61,219 nucleotides of DNA, from the NCBI RefSeq assembly GCF_000332155.1, contig NZ_KB235903.1:2112209-2173427 (forward strand), given 5' to 3'. The stretch is from Kamptonema formosum PCC 6407. GTDB lineage: Bacteria; Cyanobacteriota; Cyanobacteriia; Cyanobacteriales; Microcoleaceae. This document shows, in pieces, positions 35,894-43,443 of this stretch; within the stretch, counting starts at the first letter, position 1; every line of letters begins with the position of its first letter. The notes beneath the pieces were generated by a model, which had not been told where the DNA came from, did not search any database, and was given only the letters and a program-made list of their open reading frames with translations. The translations under genes were made by a program, and so were the position numbers.

Positions 35894-36604
35894 ATGAAAA
35901 AAGTAATTTACTGGTTGATGGGCGAAAAGGCAGGCAGAGCAATAGTCGGTACTTGGAATTGGCTGTGGGGAATACCAGTGGAATCTGGAGGCCAGGTAGC
36001 AGTAGAGGTAGCCGAGCAATCTCTACGCTCAATGCAGGAATCAGTGCAAAAACTGGCAGCAGCAGTCGCTACTCAAGTCGCAGCTTACCAGAGGGCCAAG
36101 CAGAAATATGAAGCAAAAATTAAGGACTTACAGACTTTCGAGCGCCAAGCAATGACGGCTCAACGCAACGGTAACGAAGATGCGGCGCGTTTGGCAATGT
36201 CGAAGGTAATTCAAATCGAGCAAATTTTGCCGCAGTTAGAAGAACAGGTAAAACAGGCCGAAAATTACGTGAATGCTTCCAAAGACAAATTAAACCGCGA
36301 ACGGCAAAAGCTGGAAGCTTACAAAATGGATATGCAGAATATGAAAGATATGGCTGAAATTAACGCAGCTTTGGGACAAATTGCTAAGGTTAACAATGAC
36401 CTTAGCATCGATTCTGCCCGCTCCCAATTCGAGCAAGCTAAAAGTGCTGTCCAGCGTCGCAATCTCAAAGAACACGCCTTCGCAGAACTATCAGAAAATC
36501 CCCAAGAAAAGCTCCAGGCAGATTTAGAAAAAATGACCGCAGACGACGAAGTTTCCCGCCGCCTGCAAATGTTGGATAGCACTAAAAAACAACTTCCCGA
36601 ATAA
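35894..36604 (+). CDS. PspA/IM30-family coiled-coil protein (atypical)
   Basis: A 236-residue protein of the PspA/IM30 (ESCRT-III-like) type. It is nearly all helical, with a long coiled coil from about residue 45 to 185 (AKQKYEAKIKDLQTFERQAMTA and following). The N-terminal 35 residues (KKVIYWLMGEKAGRAIVGTWNWLWG) form a Trp-rich amphipathic segment rather than the usual PspA/Vipp1 start, so this is a divergent member. It probably binds membranes. Nine bases separate it from the PstS-like gene, so the two should be co-translated and may act together at the envelope. Confidence 0.78.
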   Translation: MKKVIYWLMGEKAGRAIVGTWNWLWGIPVESGGQVAVEVAEQSLRSMQESVQKLAAAVATQVAAYQRAKQKYEAKIKDLQTFERQAMTAQRNGNEDAARLAMSKVIQIEQILPQLEEQVKQAENYVNASKDKLNRERQKLEAYKMDMQNMKDMAEINAALGQIAKVNNDLSIDSARSQFEQAKSAVQRRNLKEHAFAELSENPQEKLQADLEKMTADDEVSRRLQMLDSTKKQLPE

Positions 36605-36613
36605 GGAGAATTT

Positions 36614-37555
36614 ATGGCGAAAAGTAGCGGCCCTCCTCCAATTGTTTTTATTCTCATCTTTCTAGCTCTTGCGGCTGCTGGTTATTGGTTCTTCTTAAGA
36701 CAGCCAGCAGTAGAGACGAATCCCAGTGCTAATATAACTGGAACTACTCCACCACCACCGCCACCGCCGCCACCTACTGCACCAATAGCAGGCGGGTCAC
36801 AACCTTCTATTGCCTTTGCCGTTCCTGCTTCTGTACCTGCGGGCACTGCGTTGAAGATTGATGGTTCTACTAGCATGGTAACAATTAATCAAAACCTCAA
36901 GAATGGCTTTCAGGTGAAGTTTCCGGGGACTAATGTTAATACTAGCGCTAGTGGTTCTAATAAGGGAATTGCTGATGTAGCGGCTGGGAAGGCTGATATA
37001 GCAGCCTTATCCCGACCTTTGACATCTCAAGAACAGAGTCAGGGTTTAGTTGCAGTCACAATTGCAGCGGATCAAATTGCTGTAGTTGTTGGTAAGAATA
37101 ATCCGTTTACTGGTGGGTTAACGTCTGCTCAAGTTCAGGGAATTTTTACCGGAAAAATTAATAATTGGTCTAGCGTTGGAGGTGCAGCCATTCCCATTCA
37201 GGTAGTTAATCGACCGCCTGTTAGTGGTACTCATCAATCCTTTAAGGAACTGGTGCTCAAAGGTAGTGAATTTGGCACTACTCCTAATATTAAGACTATG
37301 CCATCGGATACTACAACTTTGCTGTTGCGAGAGTTAGGAAATAATGGAATTGCTTATGCTACCTATGCTCAAGTTGCTAATCAGCAAACTGTTCGGGTTA
37401 TACCTATTGATGGTGTAGCTCCTGGTACTGCTAATTATCCCTTTCAGCGACAGTTATTTTATGTTTACAAGAATCCTCCTAATCCAGCGGTTCAAGCCTT
37501 TTTAGGTTATGCGACTTCTCCTGAAGGTAGACAGGCAATGTTGGCGGTAAATTGA
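36614..37555 (+). CDS. Membrane-anchored PstS-like substrate-binding protein
   Basis: A 313-residue protein with one N-terminal transmembrane helix (about residues 9-29), a Pro-rich linker (eight prolines near 46-54) and a periplasmic binding domain (about 65-313). The binding domain shows the family's STSMVTINQNLKNGF, KADIAALSRPL and VQGIFTGKINNW segments, as in phosphate-binding PstS proteins. It is anchored rather than soluble or lipidated. AAGGAG lies just before its ATG. No ABC permease is nearby, so it may be a sensor or regulator; the PspA-like partner just upstream supports an envelope role. Confidence 0.85.
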   Translation: MAKSSGPPPIVFILIFLALAAAGYWFFLRQPAVETNPSANITGTTPPPPPPPPPTAPIAGGSQPSIAFAVPASVPAGTALKIDGSTSMVTINQNLKNGFQVKFPGTNVNTSASGSNKGIADVAAGKADIAALSRPLTSQEQSQGLVAVTIAADQIAVVVGKNNPFTGGLTSAQVQGIFTGKINNWSSVGGAAIPIQVVNRPPVSGTHQSFKELVLKGSEFGTTPNIKTMPSDTTTLLLRELGNNGIAYATYAQVANQQTVRVIPIDGVAPGTANYPFQRQLFYVYKNPPNPAVQAFLGYATSPEGRQAMLAVN

Positions 37556-37577
37556 TTCACGATTTATGAGTTAACGG

Positions 37578-37853
37578 ATGCGTTTCACCTGGGATGAAAA
37601 TAAGCGACAATTAAATTTGGGCAAACACGGATTTGATTTTGTGGATGCTTCCCAGGTCTTCGAGGGTGCAACATTCACGTTTGAAGATAATCGTTATACT
37701 TATGGGGAGCAGCGATTCATTACACTGGGACTGTTAGGCGGGCGTGTGGTGGTGCTTGCCCATACGGAAGTTGGGGATGAAATTCGTGTCATTTCAATGA
37801 GGGAGGGAACTAAACGTGAGCAAATCATTTTCTTCCAAAGCCTCTCAAACTAA
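37578..37853 (+). CDS. brnT: BrnT-family toxin
   Basis: A 91-residue protein of the BrnT family, RelE-like ribonucleases that stop translation unless bound by BrnA. The N-terminal FTWDENKRQLNLGKHGFDFVDA block and the later GEQRFITLG and IRVISMREGTKRE segments are typical, the latter holding candidate catalytic Arg/Lys residues. It overlaps the antitoxin gene by 38 bases, with the toxin first, as is usual for brnTA. It is likely autorepressed by the complex, but no operator was identified. Confidence 0.93.
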   Translation: MRFTWDENKRQLNLGKHGFDFVDASQVFEGATFTFEDNRYTYGEQRFITLGLLGGRVVVLAHTEVGDEIRVISMREGTKREQIIFFQSLSN

Positions 37854-38103
37854 TTGGGAGCGAATTGATACTATCCAAGATGAGGATATTGACCTTTCTG
37901 ACATCCCAGAAGTGACGGAAGAACAGATGAGGAATGCGGTACTACGGGTTGGCGGAAAACCTGTTGAACGAGGTCAGCGGCGGGTAGATATTCTCCTAGA
38001 TGCTTTCATCGTGGAATACTTCGAGGGAAAGGCAGGTAAGCAGGGATATCAAGCGCTGATTAATCAGGCGTTGGCAGAGTATATTCATAACCATGACCCT
38101 TGA
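37816..38103 (+). CDS. brnA: BrnA-family antitoxin
   Basis: A 95-residue antitoxin partner of BrnT. The N-terminal part is acidic (IQDEDIDLSDIPEVTEEQM) and should wrap the toxin. The C-terminal half (about residues 52-92, RRVDILLDAFIVEYFEGKAGKQGYQALIN) fits a ribbon-helix-helix DNA-binding fold. The start is GTG with GGGAGGGAAC upstream, inside brnT, so translation is coupled. A second, later start cannot be excluded. Confidence 0.9.
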   Translation: MSKSFSSKASQTNWERIDTIQDEDIDLSDIPEVTEEQMRNAVLRVGGKPVERGQRRVDILLDAFIVEYFEGKAGKQGYQALINQALAEYIHNHDP

Positions 38104-38234
38104 GAATCTTTTGAACTAGGAGTAATAAATTTAGCCGTAAATTGCCTAGTAATCATTGTATTCCCAGTCAAATCTGTGGAATGTTAGTTTAACCTGGTAG
38201 GCTAATATAAGCTGTTATTTAAAGATGGTGTTTG

Positions 38235-38873
38235 GTGAGTAAAAGCCGCGAACCGATTGAGAGTTTAATGCTCTACCACTTGTTCAAGTGGTCAGTTGTT
38301 AGTCCCATGCTGCACGTTTATTTTCGGGGTCGCATCTATGGTGCTGAAAATGTGCCTCAGCAGGGGCCGCTGGTGGTAGTCAGCAATCATGCTAGTGACT
38401 TTGACCCCCCGATTCTCTCTTCTTGCATGAAGCGGCCTGTGGCTTTTATGGCGAAGGAGGAGTTATTTGAGATTCCAATTTTGAAAAAAGCTATTTTACT
38501 ATATGGTGCTTATCCTGTCAAGAGGGGAATGGCAGATCGCAGTGCTATTCGCTCGGCTTTGAGCTATTTAGAGCAGGGATGGGCGACAGGAGTATTTTTG
38601 CAAGGAACTCGGACTGCTGATGGTAGGATTACGGAACCGAAGCTGGGGGCGGCTTTGATTGCGGCTAAGGCGAAGGTTCCGCTGTTGCCGGTATCTTTAT
38701 GGGGTACGAGCGAAATTAGCCGTAAGGGTTCTCCTGTGCCGCGCTCTGTGCCTCTGACGGTGCGGATTGGTGAGGTAATTGATGCGCCTGGTTCTAGCGA
38801 TCGCGAAGAATTAGAAGCTATTACCCAAAGATGTGCTACCGAGATCAATGCTATGCACGATTTAGGGAGATAA
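38235..38873 (+). CDS. plsC: 1-acyl-glycerol-3-phosphate acyltransferase
   Basis: Membrane enzyme (212 residues) that adds the second acyl chain in phospholipid synthesis. The HX4D catalytic motif appears as NHASDFDPP near residues 51-59, and the substrate-binding motif as FLQGTRTADG near 125-134, where the usual FPEGTRS has Leu-Gln in place of Pro-Glu. Start is GTG at 38235, with an in-frame TTG just before it. The stop TAA is the first codon of a TAATTGG array. It is separate from plsX by about 5 kb. Confidence 0.9.
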   Translation: MSKSREPIESLMLYHLFKWSVVSPMLHVYFRGRIYGAENVPQQGPLVVVSNHASDFDPPILSSCMKRPVAFMAKEELFEIPILKKAILLYGAYPVKRGMADRSAIRSALSYLEQGWATGVFLQGTRTADGRITEPKLGAALIAAKAKVPLLPVSLWGTSEISRKGSPVPRSVPLTVRIGEVIDAPGSSDREELEAITQRCATEINAMHDLGR

Positions 38874-39043
38874 TTGGTAATTGGTAATTGGTAATTGGTA
38901 ATTGGTAATGGCTAATTGCTAATTGGTAATTGCTAATCACTATGATTTATGAAGACAGCAAACAACTAACAACTAACAACCAACAACTAACAACCAACAA
39001 CCAACAACCAACAACTAACAACTAACAACTAACAACTAACGAA
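38871..39043. repeat. TAATTGG and CAACTAA arrays between plsC and the DUF2288 gene
   Basis: About eight TAATTGG/TAATTGC units (38871-38938) and about 11 AACAACTA/AACAACC units (38960-39040). The first supplies the plsC stop; the second ends about six bases before the next ATG. Confidence 0.95.
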
Positions 39044-39045
39044 TA

Positions 39046-39339
39046 ATGGAAAATTTGAACACACAGTTAGCAGACAATTTGGATGAGGCAAATTGGGAGT
39101 GGCTGATGCCTCACGTTGAGCGCGATGTTTTGGTGATCGTTGTACCTGAATTAGATTTGCTGGAAGTTGGAGAAGCGATCGCTTCTGATAATGTAAATTT
39201 TGTGCAGCGTTGGATTAGCGAACAACAGATGACTAAACCATCACCGGAGCAGATAGCTGAATGGAATGAAAACCGGGCTAAAAAATTCAATGCTTTGATT
39301 GTATCCCCTTATGTGTTAATTCAAGAACAAACCAATTAG
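39046..39339 (+). CDS. DUF2288-family protein
   Basis: A 97-residue soluble protein of the DUF2288 family, found across cyanobacteria and some proteobacteria with no assigned function. It has the family pattern: an N-terminal LDEANWEWLMPHVERDVLVIV stretch, an acidic helix and a C-terminal VSPYVLIQE. CAACTAA heptamers run almost to the ATG and no Shine-Dalgarno is present. The stop TAG lies in the first unit of an ATTAGCC array. Confidence 0.85.
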   Translation: MENLNTQLADNLDEANWEWLMPHVERDVLVIVVPELDLLEVGEAIASDNVNFVQRWISEQQMTKPSPEQIAEWNENRAKKFNALIVSPYVLIQEQTN

Positions 39340-39411
39340 CGATTAGCCATTAGCCATTAGCCATTACCAATTACCAATTACCAATTACCGATTACCGATT
39401 ACCAATTTTTA
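39337..39411. repeat. ATTAGCC and AATTACC arrays
   Basis: Four ATTAGCC units run into about six AATTACC/GATTACC units between two convergent genes. They supply the stop codon of the DUF2288 gene on the left and of the YdcF gene on the right. Confidence 0.95.
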
Positions 39412-39988
39412 ATTGCCCAAGGCTAGCTCCTGTATAACCAGTAGTTAACCAAACAATAGCTCTAACACCATCTCTAACTACTTTTTCAATTGGTTCTGGG
39501 GCTCGTCCAGAGGGAACGGGGATCGCCTTAAAACTAATACCTCTACTACCTAAAACTATCTCCCCAATAATCCGAGCTCGCCTCATGTGGTCGTCAGAAG
39601 TAATCAAATAAACACTTTGAATGCCTTGAGCTTTTAACTCATCCACTAGGGTTGTAAAATTAGTCACCGTATCCACAGCTCGGTAATCTAGATGTAAACG
39701 CTCTGGATCGATCCCGGCCTCCGCAAATACCCATTCTGCATATTCTGGATTGCTCCCAGAAGATACCCAGATAGGCAATTGAGGATGTTCGCGGGCAAAT
39801 TTGGCTGCAAACACCTCTCGCTCCGCAGCGCCCCCTAGTACAAATAAAGCCTGGGGTTGCTCCCAATAACTTTTGATTTGATTAAACCCAAACCAACACA
39901 CAATCAAAAGCACCATCAGAAACCAACTTTTACTAGAAGTTTTAGAACTTCGATAACGTCGCCTGCTTAAACCAATATTCAACCGCAT
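39392..39988 (-). CDS. YdcF/ElyC-like (DUF218) membrane protein
   Basis: A 198-residue protein with one N-terminal transmembrane segment (about residues 18-35) and a DUF218 domain of the YdcF/ElyC type: ALFVLGGAAEREVFAAKFA, the SSGSNPEYAEW loop, and VYLITSDDHMRRARIIGE with the conserved His/Arg. Family members are linked to envelope polysaccharide or lipid carriers. The frame extends to 40069, but the ATG at 39988 puts the membrane helix at the normal place. The last residues (KIGNR) and the stop come from AATTACC/GATTACC heptamers. Confidence 0.82.
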   Translation of the reverse strand: MRLNIGLSRRRYRSSKTSSKSWFLMVLLIVCWFGFNQIKSYWEQPQALFVLGGAAEREVFAAKFAREHPQLPIWVSSGSNPEYAEWVFAEAGIDPERLHLDYRAVDTVTNFTTLVDELKAQGIQSVYLITSDDHMRRARIIGEIVLGSRGISFKAIPVPSGRAPEPIEKVVRDGVRAIVWLTTGYTGASLGQLKIGNR

Positions 39989-40128
39989 TATATGTACAAA
40001 AACTCTGGCTAGCTGACAGAGGAGCCTTGATATAACATCCGACAGGCATACCCTACCAACAGGAATCAAAAATTAAAAATGAAGGGTATTCATTTTTAAT
40101 TTTTAATTTTTAATTCTTAATTATTTAA

Positions 40129-40444
40129 CGGGACTGGCCGGATTTGAACCGGCGACCTAGCGCTTCAGATTTGTGTGAGTTTCCCCACTCTCTGGACTAT
40201 TCCTTCACCGTAGACTTGTAGCCTTTAGGTGGTGGCCGTATGTTTAAGGAGATTTGTTTAAGCTCCTTAAAGCCAGTCTCTGCACCTTCTTTACCCGTTG
40301 TTGGGTAAAGCTTGGCTCAAGATTACCATATCTGCTGTCAGACTTAGGCTTCCTTGAGTTTGACCACATTCACTCCCGGAGTTTCCTCGCAGGGTGCCCG
40401 ATTTTTCAGGAGGCGCTTGCTCTATCCATCTGAGCCACAGCCCC
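40129..40444 (-). tRNA. trnR-CCU: tRNA-Arg(CCU) interrupted by a group I intron
   Basis: Exon 1 is 40408-40444 (37 nt) and exon 2 is 40129-40165 (37 nt). Joined, they fold as a standard tRNA: acceptor GGGGCTG with CAGTCCC and discriminator G, D-stem GCTC/GAGC, anticodon stem AGCGC/GCGCT with loop CUCCUAA (anticodon CCU), five-base variable loop, T-arm GCCGG-TTCAAAT-CCGGC. CCA is not encoded. The break falls right after U36, the third anticodon base. Without splicing the tRNA cannot form. Confidence 0.95.
40166..40407 (-). ncRNA. Group I self-splicing intron in tRNA-Arg(CCU)
   Basis: 242-nt intron. It begins after the exon's final U and ends in G, as group I introns do; exon CCU can pair with intron GGG as P1. 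The conserved core elements are visible on the minus strand: P at 40347-40361 (AAACTCAAGGAAGCC), Q at 40310-40327 (GGTAATCTTGAGCCAAGC), R at 40275-40289 (GAAGGTGCAGAGACT) and S at 40194-40205 (AAGGAATAGTCC). P, Q and R closely resemble the cyanobacterial and plastid tRNA-Leu intron (subgroup IC3). No homing endonuclease is encoded. Confidence 0.94.
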
Positions 40445-40534
40445 AAATACGAAATCGTTATGATGATAGCATTGCTAACTCGATATTTACGTATTTACGA
40501 TCGCAATTTTTTCAGGATTGAGACAAAATTGTTC

Positions 40535-40813
40535 GTAACGCCGCCCTTGCTAGGGGAAGAAGGGGCTAGGGGCTAGGGGCTAGGGGCTAGGGGAAGGGGC
40601 TAGGGGCTAGGGGCTAGGGGCTAGGGAAGAAGGGAATATAGGGAATATAGGGAATATAGGGAATAAGGGAATAAGGGAATAAGGGAATAAGGGAATAAGG
40701 GAATAAGGGAATAGAATCAGCGGGTTCCAGCAATCGTAGGCGTAGCCAGCCGGAGGCATCGTGTCTTAATTGCCTTGGTGAATGCTATAATTACTCCCTC
40801 TGGGCGGCGTTAC
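40535..40813. repeat. Split palindrome enclosing GGGGCTA and AGGGAATA arrays
   Basis: GTAACGCCGCCC (40535-40546) and its exact complement GGGCGGCGTTAC (40802-40813) enclose GGGGCTA units (about 40559-40625) and AGGGAATA(T) units (about 40630-40715). The gap of 365 bases between the tRNA and the HAD gene has no ORF. The same 12-bp arms form an intact hairpin at 54701-54752. The HAD stop codon lies in the right arm. Confidence 0.85.
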
Positions 40814-41613
40814 GGTTGATATGCGATCGCTAATTTCTCAATTTCTACTGGTGTCAACTGCTTAACATTGCTGAAAACCATTGCTGCACCTGCATTTATC
40901 AAAGTAGTAGTGTAGGATTCGCGGCGTTCTTGAGTCTGCTGAACGTGAGGGGGCAAAATTCCTACGCCAACCCAAACCCTAGACGGCTGAAGTTTTCGGG
41001 CTTTTTCAACTGTGTACATATCAGCAACGGTGTCACCGACATAAATCACTGGGGTAGATTCATCTATTCCCTGCTGACTTTGCAGTTGCTCAACTGTTGC
41101 GAATAGTCCAGTCGGGTCTGGTTTGCCGGGTGCATCTTCCATCGCCACAAGCACTGGTGAGGTTAAGCCGAGTTTACCTTGTAAGACATAAAGGGCTTCA
41201 TCTCGCATCGCGCCGCTGAAAAATCCCCAAGCGATCGCCCCTTGAGTTAGACTTTCCAGGTAGGCTGGCTGTAGCAGCAAAGGTTCAGAACAGATATAAC
41301 CCGTCCAGTTTTCGGGGTTTGTCCCTCGGTAGCGACTTTGGAAAAAGGCGATTAAGGCATCTCGGTCTAAATCAAGGTGCGATCGCAACTGACTTTTACT
41401 CTCGAAGTAGCGGTAAACTAACTCTTGGGAAGCATCCCAGTCGTTATTCCACAGACCCTCAGACTTGAGGCTGTCGATATCCTCAGAAGTGGGACGATAG
41501 GCGGATGAGGTGAAATGCTCAACTGTATCTGCGATCGCGCGTCGATACGATCCCCCCACGTCACGCACTACTCCATCAATATCAAACACAACAATAACTT
41601 TTTGATTTGGCAT
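40810..41613 (-). CDS. HAD-superfamily hydrolase (TIGR01548 type)
   Basis: A 267-residue HAD phosphatase-like protein. Motif I is VFDIDGVVRDVGGSYR near residues 9-24, with the two Asp residues that form and resolve the phospho-enzyme; motif III/IV is VIYVGDTVADMYTVEKA near 190-206. The sequence fits the cyanobacterial subfamily annotated TIGR01548; some relatives are fused to or mistaken for histidine-biosynthesis enzymes. Substrate unknown. The stop lies in a dispersed palindromic arm. It is divergent from the PSRP-3 gene. Confidence 0.88.
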   Translation of the reverse strand: MPNQKVIVVFDIDGVVRDVGGSYRRAIADTVEHFTSSAYRPTSEDIDSLKSEGLWNNDWDASQELVYRYFESKSQLRSHLDLDRDALIAFFQSRYRGTNPENWTGYICSEPLLLQPAYLESLTQGAIAWGFFSGAMRDEALYVLQGKLGLTSPVLVAMEDAPGKPDPTGLFATVEQLQSQQGIDESTPVIYVGDTVADMYTVEKARKLQPSRVWVGVGILPPHVQQTQERRESYTTTLINAGAAMVFSNVKQLTPVEIEKLAIAYQP

Positions 41614-41671
41614 CGATCCTTAAGCTCTGATAAAATTTAAATTTTGCATCTCTAATCTGCTAAAATTGTGG

Positions 41672-41677
41672 TACAAT
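41672..41677 (+). promoter_or_regulatory. Possible -10 element of the PSRP-3 gene
   Basis: TACAAT lies 25 bases before the ATG at 41702. A TTGCAT upstream (41644-41649) is at 22-base spacing, too far for a good sigma-70 promoter, so the call is tentative. Confidence 0.3.
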
Positions 41678-41701
41678 TAGCGATTGTATTAATTTTTTAA
41701 C

Positions 41702-42028
41702 ATGGCTAAGTCTACCCCGGAAGTTGGTTTGTCCAAGTTCATCTTAAAGGTTCTCTGGTTAGAAGAGAACGTGGCACTCGCCGTTGACCAAGTTGTAGGC
41801 AAAGGTACTAGCCCTTTGACAGCTTACTTTTTCTGGCCCCGCAAAGATGCCTGGGAAGAGCTAAAAAACGAACTAGAAGCCAAACACTGGATCGCCGACA
41901 ACGATCGCGTAGAAATCCTCAATAAAGCTACAGAAGTCATCAACTACTGGCAAGAAGAAGGCAGACGGCGGCCAATGGCAGAAGCTCAAGGAAGATTTCC
42001 CGAAGTGACTTTTACAGGCAGTAACTAA
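41702..42028 (+). CDS. 30S ribosomal protein PSRP-3 (Ycf65-like)
   Basis: A 108-residue ribosomal protein of the PSRP-3/Ycf65 family, a small-subunit component shared by cyanobacteria and plastids. The core [22 protein letters not shown] and the [16 protein letters not shown] segment are diagnostic. The start follows an AT-rich leader with no strong Shine-Dalgarno. Its stop is a couple of bases before a TTAACTG array. It gives strong support for a cyanobacterial source. Confidence 0.95.
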   Translation: MAKSTPEVGLSKFILKVLWLEENVALAVDQVVGKGTSPLTAYFFWPRKDAWEELKNELEAKHWIADNDRVEILNKATEVINYWQEEGRRRPMAEAQGRFPEVTFTGSN

Positions 42029-42029
42029 G

Positions 42030-42085
42030 TGGTTAACTGTTAACTGTTAACTGTTAACCGTTAACCGTTAACTGTTAACTCTTAA
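42030..42085. repeat. TTAACTG heptamer array
   Basis: About seven TTAACTG/TTAACCG units directly downstream of the PSRP-3 stop. Confidence 0.95.
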
Positions 42086-42177
42086 CTCTAAGGATTTTAT
42101 GAGTAATAACGGCACAGTCGAAAGCAATATTAACTCTCGGAGAAACTGTATCGATCGGCTCAAAAACTGTAAGTTTT

Positions 42178-43251
42178 ATGGGCAGTGAAAATACAATTGA
42201 CAACAGCGAATACTTGCCGCTGATAACTAATTCCGATGTCCTAAAACAGGCTATCCTCTACAAAGTTAATACTCGCGTTATTGCTCGTGGCGAGGTAATT
42301 TTCCCTTGCATACCGGGGATGCTTGAGGATTATCTTAAGTGGATAGACCAATTATTTCACGCTCTCGGTCGCCCACTGCCTCCAGAAAAACAAACAGAAT
42401 TGCGCCAGCTTATAGCAAGTAAATTAGCTACTGGGTTTAGCGTTTCCACTGCTTCCATGCTAATTCTCCAATACGAGTCAGTTCAGCCTCCTCAAACTGG
42501 TTTAGCTTGTAAATTAGTAATTGCTAGCTCCACAATGGGAGACCAGTATAAGACATGGGTAGAGACGAGAGAACCACCTCTTTTTGGCTCTCATCCAGAT
42601 GCTAAATTGATGGCAATTGCTGCTAAATTAGGCGATCCTCGTAAAGTAAGGATTTTGGATGTAGGAGCAGGAACAGGGCGTAATACACTGCCCTTAGCGA
42701 GACTGGGCCACCCTGTGGATGCGATCGAGTTAACTGCGGGTTTTGTCGAACAGTTGCGAGTTGCAGTCGAGTCAGAAAAGTTGCCTGTGAATGTGACTTT
42801 GGGGGACGTGCTCGATCCGTTAGTGCGGATGCGTCCGGCTAATTACCAAATTGCGATCGCGGCTGAACTAATTTCTCATTTTCGAGAATCCGATCAAGTC
42901 CGGCTATTTCTCGCTAAAATGTGCGATTTTCTATGTTCTGGCGGCTTATTGCTATTTAGTGTCTTTTTAACCGCCGATGGGTACGAACCCGATTCCCTAG
43001 TGCGAGAAGTGGCGCAAATGTCATGGTCTACCCTCTTTACCCCCAAAGAATTAGCAGCAGCAATGGAAGGACTGCCGCTAGTACAAATCTCCAATGAGTT
43101 AGTGTTTGAATACGAACGCCACAACTTGCCATCAGGGGCGTGGCCTCCTACGCCCTGGTTTTCTAGTTGGGCAACTGGCAGAGATGTATTTCCAATGGCA
43201 AATGCCCGTCCGCCAATGGAATTACGCTGGATTTTGTGTCGGCGGCTTTAA
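42178..43251 (+). CDS. Class I SAM-dependent methyltransferase
   Basis: A 357-residue protein. Residues about 155-270 are a class I methyltransferase with motif I ILDVGAGTGRN (near 159-169) and the post-I acidic residue in VDAIELTAGF. The first 140 residues form a helical domain of unknown role, and the C-terminal region (about 290-357) is Trp/Pro-rich. Substrate unknown. The region after the stop contains the first copy of the 100-bp duplication belonging to the next gene. Confidence 0.85.
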   Translation: MGSENTIDNSEYLPLITNSDVLKQAILYKVNTRVIARGEVIFPCIPGMLEDYLKWIDQLFHALGRPLPPEKQTELRQLIASKLATGFSVSTASMLILQYESVQPPQTGLACKLVIASSTMGDQYKTWVETREPPLFGSHPDAKLMAIAAKLGDPRKVRILDVGAGTGRNTLPLARLGHPVDAIELTAGFVEQLRVAVESEKLPVNVTLGDVLDPLVRMRPANYQIAIAAELISHFRESDQVRLFLAKMCDFLCSGGLLLFSVFLTADGYEPDSLVREVAQMSWSTLFTPKELAAAMEGLPLVQISNELVFEYERHNLPSGAWPPTPWFSSWATGRDVFPMANARPPMELRWILCRRL

Positions 43252-43253
43252 AA

Positions 43254-43443
43254 AGTTTTGAGTTTTGAGTTTTGACTTAGGTAATACTTTAAAACGATAG
43301 CCATGATTAACACTGTGAAAACTTCCTACACTAATGAATAGATCAAAGTTAGGAGTTTTGAGTTTTGAGTTTTGACTTAGGTAATACTTGGAAACGATGG
43401 CCATGATTAACACTGTGAAAACTTCCTACACTAACGAACAGAT
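43254..43443 (+). repeat. 100-bp tandem duplication covering the start of the next gene
   Basis: Copy 1 (about 43254-43343) and copy 2 (about 43354-43443) are offset by exactly 100 bases and near identical: each runs from an AGTTTTG repeat through the ATG and into codon 12 or 13. Copy 1 has an ATG at 43303, eleven more codons identical in protein to copy 2, and then TAG (43339-43341) where copy 2 has CAG. Confidence 0.9.

Noticed and set aside
40394-40576. 60-codon frame over the tRNA-Arg first exon
   Set aside because: It overlaps a certain tRNA exon and shows no coding features.
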